64,000 nucleotides of DNA from Streptomyces sp. NBC_01306 (GCF_026340465.1 NZ_JAPEPC010000001.1:806001-870000); one strand, 5' to 3'. Shown: positions 8,636 to 16,651, counted from the stretch's first letter. Notes: generated from the sequence alone by a model not told the origin. Translations and numbers: made by a program.

Positions 8636-9805
8636 TTGAACGACATCAAGCTCGGCGTCATCGGCCTGGGCATTCGCAGCGACCTGGTCGAGCTGGTCCA
8701 TCGGCCGGACTCGGGTTCCGTGGTGGCCGCCGCCTGCGACCGAGATCCACGGATACTCGCGCTCGCCGAGAAGCGATTCGGCAAGCACGTGCGGACAGCT
8801 GCCGACCATCACGAACTGCTCGATGCCGGACTCGACGGGGTGTTCGTCCTGACTCCCGACCATACGCACGAGCAGATCGGTCTCGACTTCCTCGCGGCCG
8901 GCGTCCCGGTCTTCCTCGACAAGCCGATGGCGATCACCACCGAGAGCTGCGACCGGCTCCTCGCGGCGGCCCGTGCGCACCGCACCCCGCTGTACGTGGG
9001 CCACAACATGCGGCACATGCCGGTCGTGGTGGCCATGCGCGAGCTGATCGACAGCGGGGCCATCGGACAGGTGAAGGCCGTCTGGTGCCGCCACTTCGTC
9101 GGCCACGGCGGGGACTTCTACTTCAAGGACTGGCACGCCGACCGACGCAACACCACAGGTCTGCTGTTGCAGAAGGGAGCTCACGACATCGATGTCATCC
9201 ACTGGCTCGCCGGTGGATACACCCGGCGCGTGAACGCCATGGGCGCCCTGACCGTCTACGGCGGGATCAGCGACCGAAGGGAACGCAGCGGGGAGCGGAT
9301 GACCGACTGGCTGTCGCACGACAACTGGCCGCCGCTCAGCCTGACCGGTCTCCACCCGGTGGTGGACGTGGAGGACCTCAGCATGATGCAGATGCAGTTG
9401 GACAACGGGGTTCTCGCCAGCTACCAGCAGTGCCACTACACACCGGACTACTGGCGCAACTACACGGTGATCGGCACCGAGGGCCGGCTGGAGAACTTCG
9501 GCGACTCCGAGGGGGCGGAGGTCCGGGTGTGGAACCGTCGCTCCGACTACCGGGCCGAGGCCGATCTGGTGGTGCCCGTGCCCACTCCCACCGGCACCCA
9601 CGGTGGTGCCGATCCGGTTCTGGCCGCCGAATTCCTGAGGTTCGTACGCGAGGGCGGGGCGACCGTCACCTCGCCGGTGGCGGCCCGGGAGGCGGTGGCC
9701 GCCGGGTATGCGGCCACCCTCTCACTGCGGGACGGCGGGGGCGCCGTCGATGTCGCGCCCGTACCGGCCGACTTGGCCTCGTACTTCGCACACGGTCAGC
9801 GGTGA
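8636..9805 (+). CDS. Gfo/Idh/MocA family oxidoreductase
   Basis: This 389-residue NAD(P)-dependent enzyme has an N-terminal Rossmann fold (IKLGVIGLGIRSDLVELVHR), in which the usual GxGxxG is changed to GLGIRS. The signature VFLDKPMAIT carries the lysine of the EKP-type motif, here DKP. The C-terminal alpha/beta domain has GLLLQKGAHDIDVIHWLAGG with the conserved histidines. Length is normal. Family members oxidise or epimerise sugars, inositols and sugar acids. The TTG at 8636 is preceded by AAAGGA. The neighbouring enolase-superfamily gene and FadR-type regulator point to catabolism of a sugar or uronic acid. Confidence 0.88.
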   Translation: MNDIKLGVIGLGIRSDLVELVHRPDSGSVVAAACDRDPRILALAEKRFGKHVRTAADHHELLDAGLDGVFVLTPDHTHEQIGLDFLAAGVPVFLDKPMAITTESCDRLLAAARAHRTPLYVGHNMRHMPVVVAMRELIDSGAIGQVKAVWCRHFVGHGGDFYFKDWHADRRNTTGLLLQKGAHDIDVIHWLAGGYTRRVNAMGALTVYGGISDRRERSGERMTDWLSHDNWPPLSLTGLHPVVDVEDLSMMQMQLDNGVLASYQQCHYTPDYWRNYTVIGTEGRLENFGDSEGAEVRVWNRRSDYRAEADLVVPVPTPTGTHGGADPVLAAEFLRFVREGGATVTSPVAAREAVAAGYAATLSLRDGGGAVDVAPVPADLASYFAHGQR

Positions 9806-10198
9806 GACCGCTGGCAGGGCGCCGGCCACCGAGGTGACCCGGCGGTGGGGGCAGAACCACCAGCTCCGTGCTGACACACGAGCAAGCAATCGATAGATCT
9901 GATGCATGCCTGATGCATGCCAGGGCTCCGAGAGGCGGAGCGGTGTCGCCCCTCGTGCAGAACCACCGAGGGCGCGGAGGGTTCGACAGCAGTCAGCTGG
10001 GGGCATCTTCGCGCCCAAGTCCTGGTAAGAGCAGGCCAACCGGGAGGGAAGGAGTCCGGGGTTGCCGAGTCCTGGCGTCCAGAGTTTGGATGTGATTCAC
10101 TGGCCACGAATTGAGCCATGTATAGGAAACATTGATGGCACCGAGGCCAGAGTGCGGGCCACTCCTGAACCCCGGACCTCCAGCCGTGAAGGACATCC
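9806..10198. other. Intergenic region with hairpins, tandem repeat and promoter
   Basis: This 393-bp gap separates the oxidoreductase and enolase-like genes. It contains an 11-base tandem repeat (TGATGCATGCC at 9900-9910 and 9911-9921), then the hairpin GCTCCG-AGAGG-CGGAGC (9925-9941) and a second imperfect stem CGCCCCTCG/CGAGGGCG (9947-9974), which may end the upstream transcript. The second copy of the shared promoter element follows. GCAGAACCAC occurs twice, near 9850 and 9958. Confidence 0.45.
10071..10132 (+). promoter_or_regulatory. Shared 62-bp promoter element, copy B
   Basis: It starts CCTGGCGTCCAGAGTTTG, has TGTGATTCACTGG, and ends ATGTATAGGAAACAT. Compared with copy A, the first 33 positions have three differences and the last 15 have one, while the 14 bases between differ but keep their length. 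TTCACT (10096-10101) and TGTATA (10119-10124) are 17 bases apart, giving a promoter for the enolase-like gene about 65 bases before its start. Confidence 0.7.
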
Positions 10199-11242
10199 AT
10201 GCGAATCACCGATGTGACGGTGGAACTGGTCGACCTGCCCGCTCAGCCGCCCTTCCGGTGGCGGGCCGGACTGCCCGGCTCGGAACCCGCGGTGACGGGC
10301 GGAATCCTGCGGGTCCACACCGACGAGGGCCTGACCGGCGAGGCGCACACACGGCGCGGAGTGATCGTCTCCGACCTGGTGGAGCGGCGGATCCGCACGG
10401 ACCTGACCGGCCGCGATCCGCTGATGCGCGAACTGCTGTGGCAGCGGCTGTGGGAGCTGGACCGCATCGAGGAGCTTCCGATCTATGCGCTCGGTCTGGT
10501 CGACGTGGCGCTCTGGGACCTCGCGGGCAAGGCGGCCGGTCTTCCGGTCCACCGGCTCCTCGGCCCGTACCGCGAGGCCATTCCCGCCTACGCGAGCACG
10601 GTCACCTTCGGCAGCACCGAGGAGTATCTCGATGTGGCCGACCAGTGCCTGGAGTTGGGGTACGTCGGCATCAAGCTGCACGGCTGGGGCGACCCGAAGG
10701 CGGACGCGGAGCTGTGCCGGAAGCTGCGGTCGCACGTCGGTGACGACGTCCCGCTGATGTACGACGGTTCGGCCGGCTTCGACCTCGCCGACTCGGTGTA
10801 CGTCGGCCGCGCGCTGTCCGAGGCCGGGTACCTCTGGTACGAGGAGCCGATGCGCGAGTTCAGCGTGACCTCGTACCGCTGGCTGGCCGAGCGGGTCGAC
10901 GTACCCCTGCTGGTAGCGGAGACCTCCGACGGCGCGCACCTGAATGCCGGTGACTTCATCGCGGCCGGTGCGGCGGGTGCGGTCAGGACGAGCGCGCAGC
11001 TCAAGGGCGGGATCACCGGGGCGCTGCGCATCGCGCATCTGGCCGACAGCTACCAGCTGCGGGCCGAGGTGCACGGCAGCGGCGTGGTCAACGCCCATCT
11101 GTGCATGGCGATACCGAACACCACGTCCTACGAGTCCCTGGTGTACACGAACCCCGTGGTGCGCGAGCCGTCGGTCGGTGCGGACGGTCTGGTCCGGGCT
11201 CCTTGCGCTCCGGGGATCGGATTCGACGCGCCCGGCTGGTGA
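10199..11242 (+). CDS. Enolase-superfamily (mandelate racemase-like) enzyme
   Basis: The 347-residue protein has an N-terminal capping domain and a C-terminal barrel. The second-strand base is in VGIKLHGWG. Metal ligands are likely the Asp of LMYDGSAGF, the Glu of LWYEEPM, and the Glu of LLVAETSDG. A late histidine in AEVHGSGVV fits the His of a His/Asp or lone-His active site. KLH replaces the K-x-K seen in many racemases. Such enzymes dehydrate or epimerise acid sugars through an enolate. The gene sits with a Gfo/Idh/MocA dehydrogenase under a shared promoter element, supporting a sugar-acid pathway. The exact substrate cannot be read from sequence. Confidence 0.85.
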   Translation: MRITDVTVELVDLPAQPPFRWRAGLPGSEPAVTGGILRVHTDEGLTGEAHTRRGVIVSDLVERRIRTDLTGRDPLMRELLWQRLWELDRIEELPIYALGLVDVALWDLAGKAAGLPVHRLLGPYREAIPAYASTVTFGSTEEYLDVADQCLELGYVGIKLHGWGDPKADAELCRKLRSHVGDDVPLMYDGSAGFDLADSVYVGRALSEAGYLWYEEPMREFSVTSYRWLAERVDVPLLVAETSDGAHLNAGDFIAAGAAGAVRTSAQLKGGITGALRIAHLADSYQLRAEVHGSGVVNAHLCMAIPNTTSYESLVYTNPVVREPSVGADGLVRAPCAPGIGFDAPGW

Positions 11243-11323
11243 CCGTCCGCCCGGACCTTTCCTGTGCCGGGCGGGTTGCGAGACCTCCGTTCTCATCGAC
11301 CCCACACCGACTGGGAGTCCACC

Positions 11324-13416
11324 GTGAGAACCACCACCACACGCGTGCTGCTGGGAGCATGTTTCCTCAGTCTGACGAGTATCTGTGTGCCCGCCCACGC
11401 GCCCCCTCCGCTCTCGCCATCGGCGTCGGCCGGTTCCGTGCCGGTCTACCTGAACACCCGTTACTCCTTCGCGGAGCGTGCCGCGGATCTGGTCTCGCGG
11501 ATGACGCTCGCGGAGAAGGCCGTCCAGCTGAACAGCGACGGCATCGAGGGCATCCCCCGGCTGGGAGTGCAGGCGTACTCCTACGGAAGCGAGGGCCAGC
11601 ACGGGATCAACGATCTCGGCAACGACACCAACCCGGGCCCGACGGACGGCGGCGCCCACAAGCCGGTGCACGCGACGAGCTTTCCCAGCAACTTCGCCTC
11701 CCCGATGAGCTGGGACCAAGGCCTGATGTACGAGGAGACCACCGCGATCTCGGACGAGGCGCGTGGATTCCTCGACAAGTCGCTGTGGAACGTCGGGCAG
11801 AACGACCTGGGACCGTCGGCGGCGGACTACGGCGCGCTGGTCTACTGGGCGCCCAACGTCAACATGGACCGCGACCCGCGGTGGGGCCGCACCAACGAGG
11901 CGTTCGGCGAGGACCCTTACCTGGTCTCGCAGATGGCCGGCGCCTACGTCAACGGCGATCAGGGCCAGACGCCGCAGGGCAAGCCGACCAGCAAGTATCT
12001 GAAGGTCGCGGCGACGGCAAAGCACTACGCGCTCTACGACGTGGAGAGCAACCGGTTCGCCAGCAACTCGGTGGCCAAGGACGCGGACATCCACAACTAC
12101 TACACCGCGCCGTTCAAGAGCCTCATCGAGAAGTCTCATGTCGCCGGGTTGATGACGGCGTACGACGAGGTCAACGGCACCCCGACCGTCGCGCACACCT
12201 ACCTCAACAATCAGATGGCTCAGCGTAGTTACGGCTTCAGCGGGTACACCACCTCCGAATGCGGGGGTGTGGAGACCGTGTACGGGAACGGGTCGTCCGG
12301 CGCCAACTGGGCCCCGCCCGGGTGGACCACCGACAAGGGCGGCCGCGGCGGTACCTGGACCAACACCGCCACCGGGCAGCAGATCCCCGCCATGGCGGGC
12401 GGTCAGGCCTGGGCGCTGCGGGGCGGCACCGACTCCAACTGCGGCGGCCCCGAGGCGAACCTCCAGAACATGGAGGCGGCGATCAAGGCCGGTGTGCTCA
12501 GCGAGGGTGTGATCGACAACGCGCTGGTGCACATGTTCACCGTCCGGATGAAGACCGGTGAGTTCGACGATCCGGGCAAAAACCTCTACACGAAGATCAC
12601 CAAGGATGTGATCCAGTCCCCGACCCACCAGAAGCTGGCCGAGAAGGTCGCGGACAACTCGCTAGTGCTGCTGAAGAACGACAAGGTGACCGGAGCCGGC
12701 AAGCCGCTCCTGCCGGCGGACCCGGCAGAGCTGCACAAGGTGGTCGTCGTCGGGGACATGGCCGACAAGGTCGACAAGAGCGCCCTCGGCGGATACTCCA
12801 GCGACCCCAGCCTCAAGGTGAGCGCCGTGAAGGGGATCACCGACCAGGTGAAGGCCGCCAATCCGACCGCCGACGTGGTCTTCGACGCCGCCGGCACCTC
12901 CGTCGGGAAGGACGCGAAGACTCCCGCGGTGCTGAGCACACAGACGCAGGCCGACATCAAGAGCGCAGACCTGGTGGTGGTCTTCGTCGGCAACTCCAGC
13001 GAACACACCCTGGAGGGAACCGACCGGACCGATCTTCGGATGCCGGGCAACTACGGTTCGCTGATCGACCAGGTCACCGCGCTGGGCAACCCGCGCACCG
13101 CGCTGGCGATCCCGTCGGACGGCCCGGTCAAGATCGATGATGTCAGGACAAGTTCCCCGCCGTGGTCTTCAGCGGGTACAACGGCGAGAGCCAGGGCGCG
13201 GCGCTGGCGAATGTCCTCTTCGGGAAGCAGAACCCCAGCGGGCGGCTGGACTTCACTTGGTACAAGGACGAATCGCAACTGCCCGCGATGAGCAATTACG
13301 GTCTGACGCCCGGCGCCACGGGCGGGCTCGGCCGCACGTACCAGTACTTCACCGGGAAGCCGACGTATCCGTTCGGCTACGGATCGAGCTACACCACGTT
13401 CTCCTACTCCGTGTGA
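11324..13416 (+). pseudogene. GH3 beta-glycosidase, frameshifted
   Basis: The signal peptide (from GTG at 11324, after GGGAGTCCACC) is followed by a GH3 N-domain with AYSYGSEGQHGI, RDPRWGRTNEAFGEDPYL, and AATAKHYALYD. At the position where GH3 enzymes have the Asp nucleophile, the text is SGYTTSECGGV, so Glu replaces the usual Asp. The GH3 C-domain begins near residue 400 (VADNSLVLLKND). Near 13143 one base seems missing: adding a C to GATGTCAGGACAAG restores the reading DDVQDKFPAVVFSGYNGES. The shifted frame then runs to the characteristic FGYGSSYTTFSYS and stops at 13416. The family's following fibronectin-like domain is absent. A sequencing error could explain the first shift but not the later damage. 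Confidence 0.8.
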
Positions 13417-13523
13417 ACTACCAGGCCGGTGACACCATCGACCTCACCGGCAGGAACCGCTGGATCCGGGACGACACCACGCCGGCCAACGAGCCCGACC
13501 GGAACATGGACGTCCAGGCCGAC
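13413..13523 (+). pseudogene. GH3 tail remnant, middle piece
   Basis: Directly after the FSYS end, in a different frame, the translation VNYQAGDTIDLTGRNRW and then IRDDTTPANEPDRNMDVQAD is readable and ends at the GCCGAC before the RiPP insert. It reads naturally into DFVVEAVDNDGSFVDLS at 15428, which is the start of an Ig-like (Big_2) end piece, so I take both as parts of the same GH3 C-terminus. The fibronectin-like domain expected between FSYS and this piece has been deleted. Confidence 0.55.
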
Positions 13524-13603
13524 CATCCAGTTAGTCATTGCAGACACCGTGTCCCCCGCCGGGCGTGTCCCATTCCGGAGGGCTGAAGCTCCGACGCGTG
13601 AAG

Positions 13604-13621
13604 CGCTGCTGCGCAGCAGCG
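13604..13621. repeat. 18-bp perfect palindrome
   Basis: CGCTGCTGCGCAGCAGCG is fully self-complementary with no loop and lies in the left part of the insert, upstream of the RiPP genes. It could be a protein-binding site or a cruciform. Its role is not known. Confidence 0.4.
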
Positions 13622-13739
13622 TGTCCCTTTCCCTGGGCTTGCGCATGACCAGCATCACAGCCGGAGAGGCTGGCGCGCTACAGCACCCTCTGCATACGCA
13701 TTCTCGTCATGGGAGGGTCTGGCAACGTCGTGATCCTCT

Positions 13740-13979
13740 GAAGTCGCCAGATGGCTGAGCCTTCCCGCTGCGGTCCGAGAGTCGTGCAACACCATCGCTG
13801 TCGATTACGCCAGGCAGGTCAAGACGCGGGCGGAGCTGGATCCGTTGTCACGCGCGATGCTGGCTGCGTTCGCCGAGAGCGTCCGGGAGACCTGGCCGCG
13901 ACGACGCGAAGAACGACGGCCAGCGGACCCCTCCCGGAGGTTTCTCCCCTTTGCCGCCGGGAAGGTAGCGGGGACGTGA
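13740..13979 (+). pseudogene. N-terminal fragment of a class I methyltransferase
   Basis: The frame between stops at 13731 and 13977 encodes VRESCNTIAVDYARQVKTR followed by AELDPLSRAMLAAFAESVRE, which resembles the N-terminal helices of actinobacterial class I SAM methyltransferases (typically DTVAVDYAE...LDRAMLAAFAE). After about 60 codons the reading becomes arginine-rich and stops before any glycine-rich SAM motif. No start codon or ribosome site is evident. It is best read as a decayed relic within the insert. Confidence 0.45.
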
Positions 13980-14022
13980 TGATGAGCCATCCCGTCCACG
14001 CAAGTGACAAGGAAGGCACACA

Positions 14023-14304
14023 GTGTTAAATGTCGAACAGAGCAAGTCGACAGGTGAGCTCCCCTTCGGGCTGCGCTACGCCGTTGATCCCCGCCCTGGA
14101 ACGGAAGCCTGCATCGACTGGTCGGTCATTGGTTACGACCCGTGTCGGCAGATCGCCACCGTGACCGAGGACGGGGTGACGATGCCGTTGATCACGTCGG
14201 ACAGCGCGACCGCTGTTCATTCCACGTCCAAGTCCACCAGCACCGCCTGGAGTGACGAAACCGGTACCCAGACCGACAGCGATTCGGAATCGGATTGGTC
14301 CTGA
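14023..14304 (+). CDS. tgmA: ATP-grasp-modified RiPP precursor peptide
   Basis: The 93-residue precursor has the leader motif LPFGLRYAVDPRP, the hallmark of the ATP-grasp target family in Streptomyces, then IDWSVIGYDPCRQIATVTE and VTMPLITSDS. Its tail is rich in Ser, Thr, Asp and Glu (HSTSKSTSTAWSDETGTQTD, then SDSESDWS). These side chains are the expected donors and acceptors for ester cross-links made by a graspetide maturase. GTG at 14023 is preceded by AAGGAAGG. Codon 2 is TTA (14026-14028), the rare leucine codon read by the BldA tRNA, so translation may be tied to development. The maturase gene follows after 16 bases. Confidence 0.85.
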   Translation: MLNVEQSKSTGELPFGLRYAVDPRPGTEACIDWSVIGYDPCRQIATVTEDGVTMPLITSDSATAVHSTSKSTSTAWSDETGTQTDSDSESDWS

Positions 14305-14320
14305 CCAGAACCAATCTCAA

Positions 14321-15277
14321 ATGACTGTCCTGGTCCTGACACAGCGGTTCGACCCCACCGCCGACTACGTGGTGGAAGAGCTGAACCGTCGAGGTGTCGA
14401 CGTCTTCCGGTGCGATATAGGGGATTTCCCCCACATGTTGACGGTGACCGGTGTCCTTTCCGCTTCCGGCACCGGCTGGTCCACCCACCTGGAGTCTTCC
14501 GGTCGGAAGCTGAGTCTGGAGGACGTGAGCGGTGTCTACCACCGGCGGCCGAGCGCGTTCCGCTTCGATAACATGCCTGATCCGGTCGCGCAGTGGGCCG
14601 ACAACGAAGCGCGGATGGGTGTCAGCGGGCTGCTCATGGCCGACGCCAGATGGCTGAACCACCCCCACCGGATCAGATACGCCGAGTACAAGCCGGTGCA
14701 GTTGCAAGAGGCGGTGCAGGCGGGGCTGACCATCCCGCGGACGGTGATCACCAACAACCCCCCGGCGGTCCGCGCCTTCGCCGACGAGGTCGGGGAAGTC
14801 ATCTACAAGCCGCTGTCCTCACCGGTGCTTGACGAAGGCGTTGCGACAGGGCGCCTGCTCTACACTGCGGTCGTGGCTCCCGAGCATCTCGCCGAAGCCG
14901 AGGGCATCGCGGCAACGGCCCACATGTTTCAGGAACGCGTGAAACACACCGGCGCCGTACGGCTGACCGTGGTGGACGGCCAGATGTTCGCCGCGGCGAT
15001 CCATGCCGCCACCGATGCCGCGCAACTCGACTGGCGATCGGACTACTCCGCACTGACATACCAGGTCGTGCCCGTGCCCGAGGATGTACGGCGCGGGGTC
15101 GTGAGCCTGATGGCAGCACTGCAACTGCGCTACGGAGCCTTTGACTTCCTCGTCACCACGGAAGGGTGGACGTTTCTGGAGGTCAATCCGAACGGGCAGT
15201 GGGCATGGATCGAAGACCGCACGGGCCTGCCCATCGCGGCGGCGCTCGCCACCGCACTCACCAGGGGGATTTGTTGA
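14321..15277 (+). CDS. tgmB: ATP-grasp RiPP maturase
   Basis: This 318-residue enzyme fits the ATP-grasp ribosomal peptide maturase family (SAV_5884 type). The N-terminal pre-ATP-grasp part has DVFRCDIGDFP and YHRRPSAFRF. The central ATP-grasp fold shows VIYKPLSSP with the nucleotide-binding lysine and VRLTVVDGQMF. The C-terminus carries FLEVNPNGQWAWIE, the E-x-N magnesium site followed by the family's GQW. It would activate Asp/Glu carboxylates of the precursor as acylphosphates and couple them to Ser/Thr (or Lys) side chains. I choose ATG 14321, the first residue of MTVLVLTQRFDP; the ribosome site is weak, suggesting coupling to the precursor gene. Confidence 0.88.
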   Translation: MTVLVLTQRFDPTADYVVEELNRRGVDVFRCDIGDFPHMLTVTGVLSASGTGWSTHLESSGRKLSLEDVSGVYHRRPSAFRFDNMPDPVAQWADNEARMGVSGLLMADARWLNHPHRIRYAEYKPVQLQEAVQAGLTIPRTVITNNPPAVRAFADEVGEVIYKPLSSPVLDEGVATGRLLYTAVVAPEHLAEAEGIAATAHMFQERVKHTGAVRLTVVDGQMFAAAIHAATDAAQLDWRSDYSALTYQVVPVPEDVRRGVVSLMAALQLRYGAFDFLVTTEGWTFLEVNPNGQWAWIEDRTGLPIAAALATALTRGIC

Positions 15278-15342
15278 TGGAGGCGCGACAGGAGGCAGCC
15301 TGGAGTGGCTGCCTCAAACGCGTTGCATGGCGCGGAGCCTAG
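15277..15342 (+). pseudogene. Truncated third frame of the RiPP cassette
   Basis: The maturase stop overlaps an ATG (TGATG at 15275-15279) that opens a 21-codon frame, MEARQEAAWSGCLKRVAWRG and stop. Related cassettes often have a coupled methyltransferase gene here, so this may be the first codons of a lost third gene. The peptide itself has no recognisable motif. Confidence 0.3.
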
Positions 15343-15370
15343 ATATCCGACACGGCCTCAGTGCAACAGA

Positions 15371-15390
15371 CTTGGAGGAATCACTCCAAG
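15371..15390 (+). terminator. Hairpin after the RiPP genes
   Basis: CTTGGAG-GAATCA-CTCCAAG forms a perfect seven-base stem with a six-base loop, 94 bases after the maturase stop. There is no T-run, so termination is only suggested. Confidence 0.4.
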
Positions 15391-15426
15391 GTGTATCCCA
15401 AGGAAAGCGACACGGTGATTAAGCAG

Positions 15427-15631
15427 CGACTTTGTGGTGGAGGCCGTCGACAACGACGGTTCCTTCGTCGACCTGTCCAAGGCGCACGTCAGCTACCGCA
15501 GCAGCGATCCCTCCGCGGCGACCGTCAGCGACAAGGGCATCGTCACCGCGGTCGGCAGCGGTGTGGCCACGATCGAGGTGGCCGTGGACGGCGTCACCGG
15601 ATCTGCGGTCGTCACCGTGCACCGGGGGTGA
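15427..15631 (+). pseudogene. GH3 tail remnant, Ig-like end piece
   Basis: The frame reads DFVVEAVDNDGSFVDLSKA, then HVSYRSSDPSAATVSDKG and IVTAVGSGVATIEVAVDGV, ending VTVHRG and stop. The pattern S-S-D-P-S-A-A-T-V-S-x-x-G-I-V-T-A-V-G-x-G is a Big_2 bacterial Ig-like domain, as found at the C-terminus of large GH3 enzymes. It has no start signal of its own, and a strong terminator follows. It is the end of the interrupted GH3 gene. Confidence 0.65.
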
Positions 15632-15651
15632 TTCCGGGTACGTCGGCGAAC

Positions 15652-15690
15652 GGAGCCCCTGCTCGATGAGCGGGGGCTCCTTCCTGTTTT
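15652..15690 (+). terminator. Terminator of the GH3 gene
   Basis: GGAGCCCC and GGGGCTCC (15652-15659 and 15673-15680) pair, and the stem extends inward through GCTC/GAGC. TTCCTGTTTT follows. It lies 21 bases after the Ig-like piece and supports that piece being the original gene end. Confidence 0.75.
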
Positions 15691-15774
15691 CGCATCAGGC
15701 CGGCGAAGTAGCGAGGGCCGCCTCGCCTCAGAGGCCGCAGGTTCGCGAAGCCTTCCCACCCAAGACGTCACTGC

Positions 15775-15802
15775 GGCGGGGGTGCCGATCAGCACCCCCG
15801 CC
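15775..15802 (-). terminator. Terminator of the sugar ABC operon
   Basis: GGCGGGGGTGC-CGATCA-GCACCCCCGCC is a perfect 11-base stem just beyond the stop of the second permease gene, which is transcribed from the opposite strand. Confidence 0.7.
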
Positions 15803-15820
15803 CCGACGCCGGGCGGCCGC

Positions 15821-16651
15821 TCAGCCCTTCGTCGCGCCTCCGGTGAGGCCCTTGACGAACTGCTTCTGGAAGGCCAGGTAGAAGACGAGAATGGGCAGGG
15901 TCGCCAGGAACATGAGGGCGAACACCGCGCCGTAGTCCGCCTGGTGTTCACCGATGGCCCGGTAGATGCCGACGGTCACCGTGGTGCCGGTGGCCGGGCC
16001 CAGGACGATCAGCGGGTTGAGGAAGTCGTTCCAGATCCAGACGCCGAGGAAGATCAGTACGCTGGCCGACGCCGGTCGCATCAGCGGGAAGACCACCTGC
16101 CAGAAGGTGCGAAACGCGCCGGCGCCGTCGATCGCCGCCGCCTCCTCGATCTCCCGCGGGATCGTCTTGACGAACCCGGCGAAGACGAAGACGCCGAACG
16201 GCATGTAGTACCCGACGTACGCGAGGATCAGGCCGGGGACGGTGCCCATGAGGCCAAGTCCCCTCAGTACATCGGTGATCGGGGTCAGGATGACCGCCGG
16301 CGGCACCATCAGCCCGCACAGCAGCACGACCATGGCGACCTTGGCCAGGGTGCCGCTCGCCCGGGCCAGGTAGTGGCCGAGCATCGCGGAGATCGCGGTG
16401 GTGACGATGATGGAGATCACGGTGACCTCCGTGCTGTTGACGAGCCCGTACCAGAAGAGGTGGTCGGGCCGGGACAGCACGCTCTCAATGTTGGCCGTGG
16501 TCGGCGGGACCGGCAGCCCCACCGGGTCCGACACGATCGCCGAACCGTCCTTGAACACATTGACCAGCACGAGGTAGATCGGCAGGAAGAAGAGGAGGCC
16601 GGCGAGGAGCGCGACGACCGGACGGAGCCAGGCCCTGGATGCGTTGACCAT
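15821..16651 (-). CDS. Carbohydrate ABC transporter permease, MalG type
   Basis: The 276-residue inner-membrane protein has about six helices and the EAA loop EIEEAAAIDGAGAFRTFWQV, which docks with the ATPase. The order and length fit the CUT1 MalG group, and it would import an oligosaccharide with the partner permease. Its ATG shares one base with the stop of the upstream permease (TGATG), so the two are translated together. No ATPase gene is in the operon; in Streptomyces such systems often share the general ATPase MsiK encoded elsewhere. Confidence 0.88.
   Translation of the reverse strand: MVNASRAWLRPVVALLAGLLFFLPIYLVLVNVFKDGSAIVSDPVGLPVPPTTANIESVLSRPDHLFWYGLVNSTEVTVISIIVTTAISAMLGHYLARASGTLAKVAMVVLLCGLMVPPAVILTPITDVLRGLGLMGTVPGLILAYVGYYMPFGVFVFAGFVKTIPREIEEAAAIDGAGAFRTFWQVVFPLMRPASASVLIFLGVWIWNDFLNPLIVLGPATGTTVTVGIYRAIGEHQADYGAVFALMFLATLPILVFYLAFQKQFVKGLTGGATKG

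Larger units (their letters stand above)
13524..15430. mobile_element. 1.9-kb insert carrying a RiPP cassette, flanked by CGAC
   Basis: The left flank ends GCCGAC (CGAC at 13520-13523) and the right flank begins CGAC (15427-15430) TTTGTGG. Removing the segment and one CGAC joins the two GH3 tail pieces in frame (QAD-FVVEAVD). Near the ends, CACCGTGTC (13542-13550) and its reverse complement GACACGGTG (15410-15418) could be parts of terminal inverted repeats. No transposase gene is present, so if mobile it moved in trans or is the remnant of a larger event. It contains a methyltransferase fragment, the target peptide, its ATP-grasp maturase and a truncated third reading frame. Confidence 0.5.

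Noticed and set aside
10097..12628. An 843-codon minus-strand frame opposite the enolase and GH3 genes
   Set aside because: Antisense shadow with no recognisable domain.
13524..15430. A classical insertion sequence with its own transposase
   Set aside because: No transposase-like frame and no long terminal inverted repeats are present, so I call it only a putative insert.
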